Positions 1-7,988 of a stretch of 38,063 nt of DNA are shown in pieces. Under the pieces are notes generated by a model. That model worked only from the letters and a program-made list of their open reading frames with translations, made no database searches and was not told the origin of the DNA. Every line of letters starts with the position of its first letter. The first letter of the stretch is position 1. Made by a program: the position numbers and the translations under genes. Location: positions 1 to 38,063 of the forward strand of contig JAEWJX010000097.1 in assembly GCA_023386365.1 (NCBI GenBank), in the 5' to 3' direction. The DNA comes from Actinomycetes bacterium. Its GTDB lineage: Bacteria; Actinomycetota; Actinomycetes; Actinomycetales; Microbacteriaceae.

Positions 1-294
1 CGTCCCAGACGCTCGACCGTGAGCCGTCCTGACCCCGCCGGGCGTCCGCGTCCCCGGACGGCCCGCCGGCGGCGCGGTCGGAACCGGTGCCGTCCTCGGC
101 GTCGCTCCACGAGGGGCCGGCGCCACCTGCTGCGTCGCTCCACGCCGGGTCGGAGCCGTGCGCCGCGTCGTCCCAGGCCCCCGAGCCGGCGTGGGAGACG
201 TACTCCCACGCCGACCCGGACGCGTCGTCAGGGTCGAGCCACGCCGACTCCGCCTCCGGCGCGCCGGCACCGGCCCGGTCGTGCTCGGCCGGCA

Positions 295-295
<1 letters not shown>
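1..295 (-). CDS. recX: RecX N-terminal part (partial, runs off the left edge)
   Basis: The first 98 codons of a gene start at an ATG whose A is the last base of the recA stop codon (TGATG overlap). Position directly after recA is the standard place of recX, whose product binds RecA and modulates its filaments; identification rests on this position because the conserved RecX repeats lie beyond the window. The visible part is an acidic, Gly/Ala/Ser/Asp-rich, probably disordered N-terminal extension. It contains Trp at residues 19, 30, 41, 52 and 63, exactly 11 apart. Translational coupling to recA and shared SOS control are likely. Confidence 0.7.
83..247 (-). repeat. 33-bp tandem repeat, five units, encoding 11-residue Trp repeats in RecX
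   Basis: Five contiguous 33-bp units encode 11-residue units of the form x-A/S-W-x-D/Y followed by small and acidic residues: SAWLDPDDASG, SAWEYVSHAGS, GAWDDAAHGSD, PAWSDAAGGAG, PSWSDAEDGTG. The Trp codon recurs at exact 33-base spacing. The last two units are the most alike (both W-S-D-A), as expected from unit duplication followed by divergence. Confidence 0.8.
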
Positions 296-1335
<1,040 letters not shown>

Positions 1336-1538
1336 GTGCCCGGTCTCCTTCTGTGATGTGTTCGATGCGCCCATCGGCTGTCACCCCTTCGTGAACCGGT
1401 GATGCAGGGTTCACGCTCTCGTGACAGGGCTGGTGTCTCCGGTGAGGGACAACGCCGACGTTACGCCCGCCGTCCGACATCGCTGCGGACCGACGGGCGG
1501 AACTGTCGACGAATGCTCTTCGACGGATCCTGTGCAGG

Positions 1539-1567
1539 AGACTAGCGAGAATCGAACCGATGTTCGA
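1539..1567 (-). promoter_or_regulatory. recA promoter with perfect LexA (SOS) box
   Basis: TCGAACCGATGTTCGA at 1552-1567 matches the actinobacterial LexA consensus TCGAAC-N4-GTTCGA without mismatch. On the minus strand TCGAAC (1562-1567) sits 17 bases from TAGTCT (1539-1544), a plausible -35/-10 pair, so LexA would cover the -35 and most of the spacer. The box points to recA; the nearer flank is only the 3' end of the SDR gene. Confidence 0.88.
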
Positions 1568-1588
1568 TACCTTCTCGGCGTGTCGGAC

Positions 1589-2542
1589 TCAGCGCGTTCC
1601 GACCAGATCGTCGAGCACGGCATCCCAGGAACTCGCCGCCACACCGAACTCCGCCTCGAATCCGCTCGCATCCACGAGGTACGGGGCGTCGAACTCGTAC
1701 CACATCTCCACTAGCGCCCCGAGGTCGGGGATGAAGGCACCGAGCACCCGCGCGGTGCGCTTGGACATCCCCGATACCTTGGCCTCCCCCGCGCGCCCGG
1801 CGGCACGCCACACGAGCTCCGCGAGTTCGCCCTGCGTGACGGCCGGCAGCACCGGCGTCACCCAGGAGCGCCCCCAGCCGCGGTCGCCCACGCCGATCGC
1901 CGCCATCGCGCGGCCCGCATCGGGGACGAAGCTGAACGCGTGCGGCTGGTCGAGCGGACCGAGGAAGCGCATCGTGCGCCCCCGCAGCGCAGGCGCCACC
2001 ACCGAGGAGTCGAACTGGTGGTAGCCCCCTCCCAGATAGTTCGACGGTTGGGTCAGTGCCACCTCGAGTCGGCCGGCGGCATGGGCGGCCAGCGCCTCTT
2101 CCGCCATAGCCGCGCGCAGCTCGCCCTTGCGGCTGCGCGGCGCACGCACCGACGCATCCGAGATCACGTCGCCGCCGCCGTCACCGAACGCGTAGAGGTT
2201 GTCGGCGACGACCAACCGCGCTCCCGCCCGGGCGGCCTCGTCGAGTACACGACGCTGGAGAGCGGGGAACTCCTCGACCCATCGGTGGTACGCCGGCTGT
2301 GCGCACTGGTAGACGACCGTCGCGCCGGCGGCGTAGTCATCGGCGACGCCGATGTCGACCGCCCTCGACTCCGCCCCCGCGACACCGCGGCCACTGCGGC
2401 TCACCATCCGCACCCGGCGGCCCTGTCCGATGAGAGCGCACGCGACAGCGCGGCCGAGTGGGCCGCTGCCGACGACGACATGCAGGTCCCCCGTCACGTC
2501 GTCGGATGCGTGCGATGCGCCTGCGGGCGGGGTGGTGGTCAT
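1589..2542 (-). CDS. NAD(P)-binding epimerase/dehydratase-like protein (atypical SDR)
   Basis: A 317-residue Rossmann-fold protein with the nucleotide-binding loop VGSGPLGRAVA at about residues 24-34 and a downstream SNYLGGGYHQFD stretch, as in NAD-dependent epimerase-like atypical short-chain dehydrogenases. Substrate is not evident. The start at 2542 is chosen because GAGAGGATCCGAG precedes it; the in-frame start eight codons upstream has no such site. It is divergent from a tetR gene 68 bp away, with two inverted repeats between, so it is probably the regulator's target. The pair separates recA from the DUF3046 gene. Confidence 0.8.
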   Translation of the reverse strand: MTTTPPAGASHASDDVTGDLHVVVGSGPLGRAVACALIGQGRRVRMVSRSGRGVAGAESRAVDIGVADDYAAGATVVYQCAQPAYHRWVEEFPALQRRVLDEAARAGARLVVADNLYAFGDGGGDVISDASVRAPRSRKGELRAAMAEEALAAHAAGRLEVALTQPSNYLGGGYHQFDSSVVAPALRGRTMRFLGPLDQPHAFSFVPDAGRAMAAIGVGDRGWGRSWVTPVLPAVTQGELAELVWRAAGRAGEAKVSGMSKRTARVLGAFIPDLGALVEMWYEFDAPYLVDASGFEAEFGVAASSWDAVLDDLVGTR

Positions 2543-2566
2543 CTCGGATCCTCTCGGTTCTACCAT

Positions 2567-2610
2567 TGGTCAGATTGTGACCATCGGAAAGATATGGCAG
2601 GATCTTGCCA
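2567..2610. promoter_or_regulatory. Two inverted repeats between divergent SDR and tetR genes (candidate TetR operators)
   Basis: TGGTCA-N5-TGACCA spans 2567-2583. TGGCAGGATCTTGCCA, a palindrome with one mismatched pair, spans 2595-2610 and ends one base before the tetR ATG, covering its ribosome site. Two operators in a divergent intergenic region are typical of TetR autoregulation; which site binds is unknown. Confidence 0.6.
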
Positions 2611-3225
2611 ATGTCAAGTTCCCCTCCGCCCCGCAGCGCCTACCACCACGGCGACCTCCGCCGTACGCTCGTCGCCGCAGCCGCCACCGCAGCCGAAGAG
2701 CTCGGAGCCGACAAGGTGAGCGTGCGCGAAGTCGCCCGGCGCGCAGGCGTCAGCCATGCGGCGGCCTACCACCACTTCACCGGCAAGAACGACCTGCTCC
2801 GCGCCGTCGCCATCGACGCCTTCGGCGAACTCCGCGAACGGATGGCCGCCGCCTCCGTCGGCAGCGACCTGGTCGAGGCGCTCACCGGCTCCGCGCGGGT
2901 CTACCTCGCCTTCGCCCGCGAACGTCCTGCCGCGTTCCGCTTCATGTGGGCACGCGAACTCTGCATGCCCGACGGGCTCGACGACCCGCTCGCCGACGCG
3001 CAACGCGGACTCGCCGCCGACGTCGACGCCGTTCTCGACGCACACACCGACGAGGTCTCCTCCGACGGCGACCCGCGCCTCGGCATGCTCGCGAACTGGA
3101 GCATGGTGCACGGCTTCGCGACGATCGCCGTCGACACCCCGGCCTTCAAGCACTCCCCCGACGCCGAACTCGACGCGATCATCGGTGCACTCATGGGCGC
3201 GCTCGTGCGCGGCATCGGACGCTGA
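2611..3225 (+). CDS. TetR/AcrR family transcriptional regulator
   Basis: 204-residue one-component regulator. The N-terminal helix-turn-helix is clear (YHHGDLRRTLVAAA, then VREVARRAGVSHAAAYHHF at about residues 38-58); the remaining helical part is the ligand-sensing and dimer domain. An ATG at 2611 is preferred over the TTG at 2605, which lies inside the palindrome and too close to the GGCAGG ribosome site. It faces the SDR gene across two inverted repeats, suggesting autoregulated repression of that enzyme. It converges with the DUF3046 gene, stops nine bases apart. Ligand unknown. Confidence 0.88.
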   Translation: MSSSPPPRSAYHHGDLRRTLVAAAATAAEELGADKVSVREVARRAGVSHAAAYHHFTGKNDLLRAVAIDAFGELRERMAAASVGSDLVEALTGSARVYLAFARERPAAFRFMWARELCMPDGLDDPLADAQRGLAADVDAVLDAHTDEVSSDGDPRLGMLANWSMVHGFATIAVDTPAFKHSPDAELDAIIGALMGALVRGIGR

Positions 3226-3234
3226 CCGACCGCC

Positions 3235-3462
3235 TCACGAACGTTGAGGCTGAGGGAGACCTGCGCCGTGCCACCGCTCGCGGGGCACATCCTGCTCCCG
3301 ACACAGCGCAACCCACACATCTCCCGGTGCGACACCCGCCGCGAGGGCGTCGTGCGGCGTGCGGTTGCCGAGCGCGACCAACACCGTGTCGCGCACCAGC
3401 ACACGACCGAACGCGACACCGAACTCGGTGTCGACCGCGCGTTGGAACTGGCTCGCCTTCAT
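3235..3462 (-). CDS. DUF3046 family protein
   Basis: 75-residue cytoplasmic protein of the actinobacterial DUF3046 family, usually encoded beside recA. Recognisable features are the opening MKASQFQRAVDTEFG, GNRTPHDALAAGV and the VWVALCREQDVP block. Function unknown. The ATG at 3462 is chosen because a TAGCCT hexamer ends seven bases before it, as in leaderless transcripts; an in-frame GTG two codons upstream would be too close to that hexamer. In relatives it lies next to recA; here a tetR/SDR pair is in between. Confidence 0.85.
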   Translation of the reverse strand: MKASQFQRAVDTEFGVAFGRVLVRDTVLVALGNRTPHDALAAGVAPGDVWVALCREQDVPRERWHGAGLPQPQRS

Positions 3463-3469
3463 CCTCACC

Positions 3470-3475
3470 AGGCTA
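3470..3475 (-). promoter_or_regulatory. -10 element TAGCCT of the DUF3046 gene (leaderless)
   Basis: Minus-strand TAGCCT, seven bases, then ATG at 3462; no room for a Shine-Dalgarno site downstream of the expected transcription start. Confidence 0.6.
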
Positions 3476-3497
3476 ACGACCGCGACGGGGAAACGAC

Positions 3498-3526
3498 GAC
3501 GCCCCGGTCCGAGAGACCGGGGCGTC
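3498..3526 (-). terminator. Hairpin terminator after clgR
   Basis: Perfect 12-bp stem GACGCCCCGGTC / GACCGGGGCGTC with a five-base loop, 15 bases after the clgR stop. On the minus strand it is followed by GTCGTTTCCCC, a weak U-run. It separates the clgR transcript from the DUF3046 promoter. Confidence 0.75.
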
Positions 3527-3541
3527 GAGAAACGTGGACGA

Positions 3542-3850
3542 TCAGCGGATCGCGAGATCCGCGTCGAACTCCGCGACGAGCTCGTCGGGGAGCGTGTCGG
3601 GGACGGCGCTCACGCCCTCGATGACGGCGAGGCGGTCGCCCACCTCGCGCATGATCACCGAGATCGGGGTGTCGAGCGCGTCGGCGACCGACGCGAGAAT
3701 CTCCGAGCTCGCCTCCTTCTGGCCGCGCTCCACCTCGCTGAGGTAACCGAGCGCAACGCTCGCGCGGCTCGCGACCTGACGCAACGTCATCGCCTTCTGA
3801 AGGCGGAAGTCGCGGAGGACATCGCCGAGTTCCTGTCGAACCAGAACCAT
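3542..3850 (-). CDS. clgR: ClgR-like helix-turn-helix transcriptional regulator
   Basis: 102-residue XRE/Cro-type DNA-binding protein. The helix-turn-helix spans about residues 12-62 (RLQKAMTLRQVASRASVALG, YLSEVERGQKEASSEIL), followed by a short acidic tail. Context after pgsA-cinA and the sequence match ClgR, which in Corynebacterium, Streptomyces and Mycobacterium activates clp protease genes and is itself Clp-degraded. The ATG at 3850 has ATGAGGAGG eight bases upstream; the frame is open a further 38 codons but that part is not conserved-looking. A hairpin terminator follows. No clear CGC-N5-GCG ClgR site was seen upstream. Confidence 0.85.
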   Translation of the reverse strand: MVLVRQELGDVLRDFRLQKAMTLRQVASRASVALGYLSEVERGQKEASSEILASVADALDTPISVIMREVGDRLAVIEGVSAVPDTLPDELVAEFDADLAIR

Positions 3851-3900
3851 GTGGTGTGCCTCCTCATCTACAGACCTACGGGTGCTGACCGGGTGGCTCA

Positions 3901-3928
3901 GGCTACCGGGTCCTACGCAGAACTCTAA
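3901..3928 (-). promoter_or_regulatory. Candidate clgR promoter region
   Basis: The 138-bp gap between cinA and clgR contains two minus-strand TAnnnT hexamers, TAGAGT (3923-3928) and TAGCCT (3901-3906), giving leaders of about 45-70 bases. No convincing -35 was found for either. Confidence 0.3.
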
Positions 3929-3988
3929 ATCCTGCACGCTTGGATCCCGCCGTGAAGTCATCACATGTAACGAGATCGAAACTGCGCT

Positions 3989-4492
3989 TTATTCCCGCAG
4001 GTCGAGCCCGAGGCTCTCCGCGAGCAGTTCGAGGGCCGAGTCGACGGTCGCCTCCCGCACGGCGGCGCGGTCACCCACCACCAAGAGGCTGCGTACCGCG
4101 TCGCCCGACGCCGACGACAGCGCGATCCAGACGGTGCCCGCCGGATGTCCGTCCTGCGGATCCGGGCCCGCGACGCCCGTCGTGGCGAGGCCGTAGTCGG
4201 CCTCCCGCGCGTCGAGCGACAGTCTCACCCGCACGCCGCGGGCCATCTGCGTCGCGACCTCCGCGTCCACCGCACCGCGCTCGGCGAGCAGCTCCGCATC
4301 GACATCGAGCAGCGTCGTCTTGGCCGCCGTCGCATAGGCCACGACACCACCGGTGACGACCGCGGATGCGCCGGGCACGTCGATGAGCGCCGCGGCAAGC
4401 AGGCCGCCCGTCAGCGACTCGGCAACGGCGACGCGTTCCCCGCGCAGGGCCAGTTCGGCGACGATGCGTTCCGCGAGCGGTCGCACACTCAT
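3989..4492 (-). CDS. cinA: CinA C-terminal domain protein, nicotinamide-nucleotide amidohydrolase
   Basis: 167-residue single-domain CinA protein, lacking the N-terminal MoaB-like domain of long forms. The family (PncC) deamidates NMN to nicotinate mononucleotide. Typical blocks are present: VAVAESLTGGLLAAAL, VVTGGVVAYATAAKTTLL, ATTGVAGPDPQDGHPAGTVWIA. The ATG overlaps the pgsA stop (ATGA), so the two are translationally coupled. A conserved pgsA-cinA-clgR arrangement is standard in this order of bacteria. Confidence 0.93.
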   Translation of the reverse strand: MSVRPLAERIVAELALRGERVAVAESLTGGLLAAALIDVPGASAVVTGGVVAYATAAKTTLLDVDAELLAERGAVDAEVATQMARGVRVRLSLDAREADYGLATTGVAGPDPQDGHPAGTVWIALSSASGDAVRSLLVVGDRAAVREATVDSALELLAESLGLDLRE

Positions 4493-5145
4493 CGTGCGGC
4501 CCGGCTCACCCGCCACGCGCTCCACAGGTACTCGACGCCGCTGACGACCGTGAGCACCAACGCGACACCCATCAGCGTCCAATTGATCCAGAGCACCCAG
4601 TCGCCGAGCACCGTCCAGAGGGGCGTGAGCGCGAACGAAACGGCGACCGACTGCACCACCGTCTTCAGCTTGCCGAGGTTGCCGGCCGGGATGACGTGGT
4701 CACGCAGCATCAGGAAGCGGAAGATCGTGATGCCGAACTCGCGCACCAGGATCACGATCGTGACCCACCACCACAGCTCGCCCAGGATCGAGAGCGAGAC
4801 GAGCGCCGCGCCGACGAGGATCTTGTCGGCGATCGGGTCGACCAGCTTGCCGAAATCGGTGACCAGGTTGCGGCTCCGCGCGAGGAACCCGTCGACGGAG
4901 TCGGTCGCGATCGACACGATGAACAGCGCCGCCGCGACCCAGCGCCAGACGCCCAGCTCGCCGCCGTCGAGGAACATCAGCCACACGAACACCGGGGCGA
5001 GCAGGATGCGAACCACCGTGATGATGTTGGCGATGTTGCCCATGCTCGCGGGGGTGTCGCCCGCGCTCACAACGCGGCCACGCATCGGGTTCTGGCGGGG
5101 CCGATCCTCAGGGACGCTCCCCGGCGCCGGATCCGAAGCGGCCAC
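4489..5145 (-). CDS. pgsA: CDP-diacylglycerol-glycerol-3-phosphate 3-phosphatidyltransferase
   Basis: 218-residue integral membrane CDP-alcohol phosphatidyltransferase making phosphatidylglycerol phosphate, the precursor of PG and cardiolipin. The family motif D-x2-D-G-x2-A-R-x8-G-x3-D-x3-D is complete (D82, D85, R90, G99, D103, D107). Several hydrophobic helices follow. The start is a GTG with GGGAG seven bases upstream, within the ftsK stop region (four bases between genes). About 35 residues precede the conserved GNIANIITVVRI, a polar extension. It shares the ftsK-pgsA-cinA transcript. Cardiolipin synthase acting later in the pathway is also in this window. Confidence 0.94.
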   Translation of the reverse strand: MAASDPAPGSVPEDRPRQNPMRGRVVSAGDTPASMGNIANIITVVRILLAPVFVWLMFLDGGELGVWRWVAAALFIVSIATDSVDGFLARSRNLVTDFGKLVDPIADKILVGAALVSLSILGELWWWVTIVILVREFGITIFRFLMLRDHVIPAGNLGKLKTVVQSVAVSFALTPLWTVLGDWVLWINWTLMGVALVLTVVSGVEYLWSAWRVSRAAR

Positions 5146-5149
5146 GTCG

Positions 5150-7912
5150 TCACTCCCTGCCGGTCAGCCCCCAGGCGTCCTCGTCTGAGGGGCCCTCTTC
5201 GACAGGATAGCCGTCGAACTGGGCCTCGACGGCGTCGAACGGCGCAGCCGCCGCCTGCGGCGCGGCTGCCGGGGCGCTCGGGACATCCTCTCCCCGCAGC
5301 TGGGCGAGCACACCGGGAAGCTGCTCGGGGGTGATGAGCACGTCGCGCGCCTTCGACCCCTCGGACGGCCCGACGATCTCACGCGACTCGAGGAGGTCCA
5401 TGAGGCGACCTGCCTTCGCGAAGCCGACCCGCAGCTTGCGCTGCAGCATCGACGTCGAACCGAACTGGGTGTTGACCACGAGCGTCGCCGCCTCGAGCAG
5501 CAGCTCCAGGTCGTCGCCGATGTCGGCATCCACTTCGCGCTTCTCCACGACCGCCGCGACATCGTCGCGGTACTCGGGCCGCGCTTGATCGGTGACGTGC
5601 TTCACCACGGCGTGGATCTCGTCCTCGGTGACCCACGCGCCCTGCACGCGGATGGCCTTCGACGCACCCATCGGCAGAAACAGGCCGTCGCCCTGGCCGA
5701 TGAGCTTGTCGGCGCCCGGCTGGTCGAGGATGACGCGACTGTCGGTCATGCTCGACACCGCGAACGCGAGACGACTGGGCACGTTGGCCTTGATGAGTCC
5801 GGTGACGACGTCGACCGAGGGACGCTGCGTCGCCAGCACCAGGTGGATGCCGGACGCACGCGCGAGCTGGGTGATGCGCACGATCGAATCCTCGACGTCG
5901 CGCGGGGCGACCATCATCAGGTCGGCGAGCTCGTCGACGACGACGAGGAGGTACGGGTAGGGCTGCAGCACGCGCTCCGACCCGGCGGGCAGCACGATCT
6001 CGTTCGCGAGCACGGCACGGTTGAAGTCGTCGATATGACGGAAACCGAACGACGCGAGGTCGTCGTACCGCATGTCCATCTCCTTCACGACCCACTGCAG
6101 CGCCTCGGCGGCCTTCTTGGGGTTCGTGATGATGGGGGTGATCAGGTGCGGGACGCCCTGGTAGGCGGCCAGCTCGACGCGCTTCGGGTCGACGAGCACC
6201 ATCCGCACCTCGGCGGGCTTCGCCCGCATCAGCACGCTCGTGATCATCGAGTTGATGAAGCTCGACTTACCGGAACCGGTGGAACCAGCCACGAGAAGGT
6301 GCGGCATCTTCGCCAGGTTCGCGACGACGAAGCCGCCCTCGACGTCTTTACCGAGGCCGATGGTGAGCGGGTGGTTGCTCTTCGAAGCCGACCCCGACCG
6401 CAACACATCACCGAGCGACACGATCTCGCGGTCGCGGTTGGGGATCTCGACACCGATCGCGCTCTTGCCGGGGATCGGCGAGAGGATGTTGACCTCGTTC
6501 GACGCGACCGCGTAGGAGAGGTTGCGCGCGAGCGCGGTGACCCGCTCCACCTTCACGCCGTGCCCGAGCTCGATCTCGTAGCGGGTGACGGACGGGCCGC
6601 GCGTGAATCCGGTGACCTTCGCGTCGACCTGGAACTGCGTGAGCACGCTCGTGATGGCGGCGATGATCTCGTCGTTCGCGGCGGTGCGCGCCTTCGGCGG
6701 CGTGCCGGGGACGAGCATGGATGCGGCGGGAAGCCGATAGGGGCGCTTGGCTGCAGCGGCGGCACGCCCCGCCGCGGCACCCGCGGCCTCCGGCGCCTCG
6801 GGGGCCTCGGCGAACTCGCCGGCGGCACCCTTCTCGCTCGCGCTGTCGGAGAAGCCCGGGAGGAGCGCGTCGTCGCGGAGCGCCGTGGCACCCGTGTCGA
6901 CCTCGCCGGTGAAACGCTTGACCGCGTCTTCTGCGCGCACGAGCTCTTCGAGCAAGTCGACGCCGAAATCGGGCAGGGGCTCGACGATTTCGGTTTCGAG
7001 TTCGCGACCGAGCACCGGCGTATCGAAAGCCGGCGCCTCGTCGCGGGGCTTGTTCCGGCGCCACCACGGCATCGAACCCGGGTCGTCGGGTTCGAACCCG
7101 AGGTCGGACATGGTGCCGAACTCGATGCCGGAAGTGTCGTCGGCCTTCGCGTTCTTCACCTTCGCGGGCTTCTCGACCGGCTCCGGCAGTTCGGCGCCGA
7201 ACAGGTACGCGTACAGCTCGCGCAGACGGTGGCCGATGCGGTTCGGCGGCGTCTTGGTGAGGATGAACAGCGACAGCGCGAGCACGGCGAACGCGAGCAC
7301 GGCAGCCAGCCACGGCATCCCGACCGTGACGAGCGGCCAGGTGACCACCCATCCGATGATCCCGCCGCCCGCGGCGAGCGCCGCCGCTCCGTCGGACGGG
7401 CTCGGCATGCCGCCGAAGATCTGGCAGAGCGCGGCGAGACTCGTGAGCAGCAGCACCAGCCCGACGCCGATACGCCCGTTGTCGTGGACGCTCGACGGGT
7501 GGCGGAACAGCCACACCGCGAGCACGATCAGGATCACCGGCAGCGCGAACGCCACCCGGCCGAGCAGTCCGCCGAACCCGTAGTTGTCGAGGGCCTGCGC
7601 CACGTCGCTCGACGGGGCGAACCACTCGACGACGGCCGTGGCGATCGCGAGCAGGAAGAACAGGAACGGCACGCCGTCACGGCGCTCTTCCTTGGCGAGA
7701 CCCTCCTTGCCGAACAGGCGAGCGGCGCCACCCACGGTGTGCGCCATGCCCATCCAGATCACCGTGAGGATGCCAGGCTTCGACTGCGGCGCGGCCGGCA
7801 GCTTCTTGGTGCCCTGGGGTCCGCGGGAGGACGACGAGCGCGACGAGGAGCCGCGCGTGCTCCCGCTCGTGGAGCGGGCGCGCGACGACGTCGACCGGGT
7901 GCTCGTGGCCAT
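5150..7912 (-). CDS. ftsK: DNA translocase FtsK
   Basis: 920-residue septum-located DNA pump that clears and aligns the chromosome terminus at division. Order: Ser/Arg-rich basic tail (residues 1-35), about four transmembrane helices (about 75-225), a relatively short acidic linker, the RecA-like motor with Walker A GSTGSGKSS (about 540) and Walker B LLVVVDELADL (about 650), and the C-terminal winged-helix gamma domain that reads KOPS sites (about 785-865, ending in KARDVLITPEQL). The ATG at 7912 is chosen since TAGCGT lies seven bases before it; the GTG three codons upstream would overlap that hexamer. Followed closely by pgsA. Confidence 0.97.
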   Translation of the reverse strand: MATSTRSTSSRARSTSGSTRGSSSRSSSSRGPQGTKKLPAAPQSKPGILTVIWMGMAHTVGGAARLFGKEGLAKEERRDGVPFLFFLLAIATAVVEWFAPSSDVAQALDNYGFGGLLGRVAFALPVILIVLAVWLFRHPSSVHDNGRIGVGLVLLLTSLAALCQIFGGMPSPSDGAAALAAGGGIIGWVVTWPLVTVGMPWLAAVLAFAVLALSLFILTKTPPNRIGHRLRELYAYLFGAELPEPVEKPAKVKNAKADDTSGIEFGTMSDLGFEPDDPGSMPWWRRNKPRDEAPAFDTPVLGRELETEIVEPLPDFGVDLLEELVRAEDAVKRFTGEVDTGATALRDDALLPGFSDSASEKGAAGEFAEAPEAPEAAGAAAGRAAAAAKRPYRLPAASMLVPGTPPKARTAANDEIIAAITSVLTQFQVDAKVTGFTRGPSVTRYEIELGHGVKVERVTALARNLSYAVASNEVNILSPIPGKSAIGVEIPNRDREIVSLGDVLRSGSASKSNHPLTIGLGKDVEGGFVVANLAKMPHLLVAGSTGSGKSSFINSMITSVLMRAKPAEVRMVLVDPKRVELAAYQGVPHLITPIITNPKKAAEALQWVVKEMDMRYDDLASFGFRHIDDFNRAVLANEIVLPAGSERVLQPYPYLLVVVDELADLMMVAPRDVEDSIVRITQLARASGIHLVLATQRPSVDVVTGLIKANVPSRLAFAVSSMTDSRVILDQPGADKLIGQGDGLFLPMGASKAIRVQGAWVTEDEIHAVVKHVTDQARPEYRDDVAAVVEKREVDADIGDDLELLLEAATLVVNTQFGSTSMLQRKLRVGFAKAGRLMDLLESREIVGPSEGSKARDVLITPEQLPGVLAQLRGEDVPSAPAAAPQAAAAPFDAVEAQFDGYPVEEGPSDEDAWGLTGRE

Positions 7913-7919
7913 GGGGATC

Positions 7920-7925
7920 ACGCTA
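7920..7925 (-). promoter_or_regulatory. -10 element TAGCGT of ftsK (leaderless)
   Basis: Minus-strand TAGCGT, then GATCCCC, then the ftsK ATG. No ribosome-binding site precedes the start. Confidence 0.55.
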
Positions 7926-7955
7926 ACCGGCGGTGCCGACGCCGCCCGGGAAGCC

Positions 7956-7973
7956 CGTCGGCGTGTGCCGACG
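7956..7973 (-). terminator. Hairpin after the ABC export operon
   Basis: CGTCGGC-GTGT-GCCGACG, a perfect 7-bp stem 15 bases after the permease stop and before the ftsK promoter. There is no good U-run, so it may be only a pause or RNA-end structure. Confidence 0.35.
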
Positions 7974-7988
7974 AAACCGGAACGCCCA

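Noticed and set aside
1421..1714. A 97-codon plus-strand open frame across the recA promoter
   Set aside because: Begins at no ribosome site, crosses the LexA box and the end of the SDR gene, and has no recognisable protein features.
7072..7095. Inverted repeat TCGAACCCG-N6-CGGGTTCGA, resembling a LexA box
   Set aside because: The half-site spacing is wrong for LexA and it lies inside the ftsK coding linker, far from any start; Asp/Glu/Pro-rich codons of high GC readily generate it.
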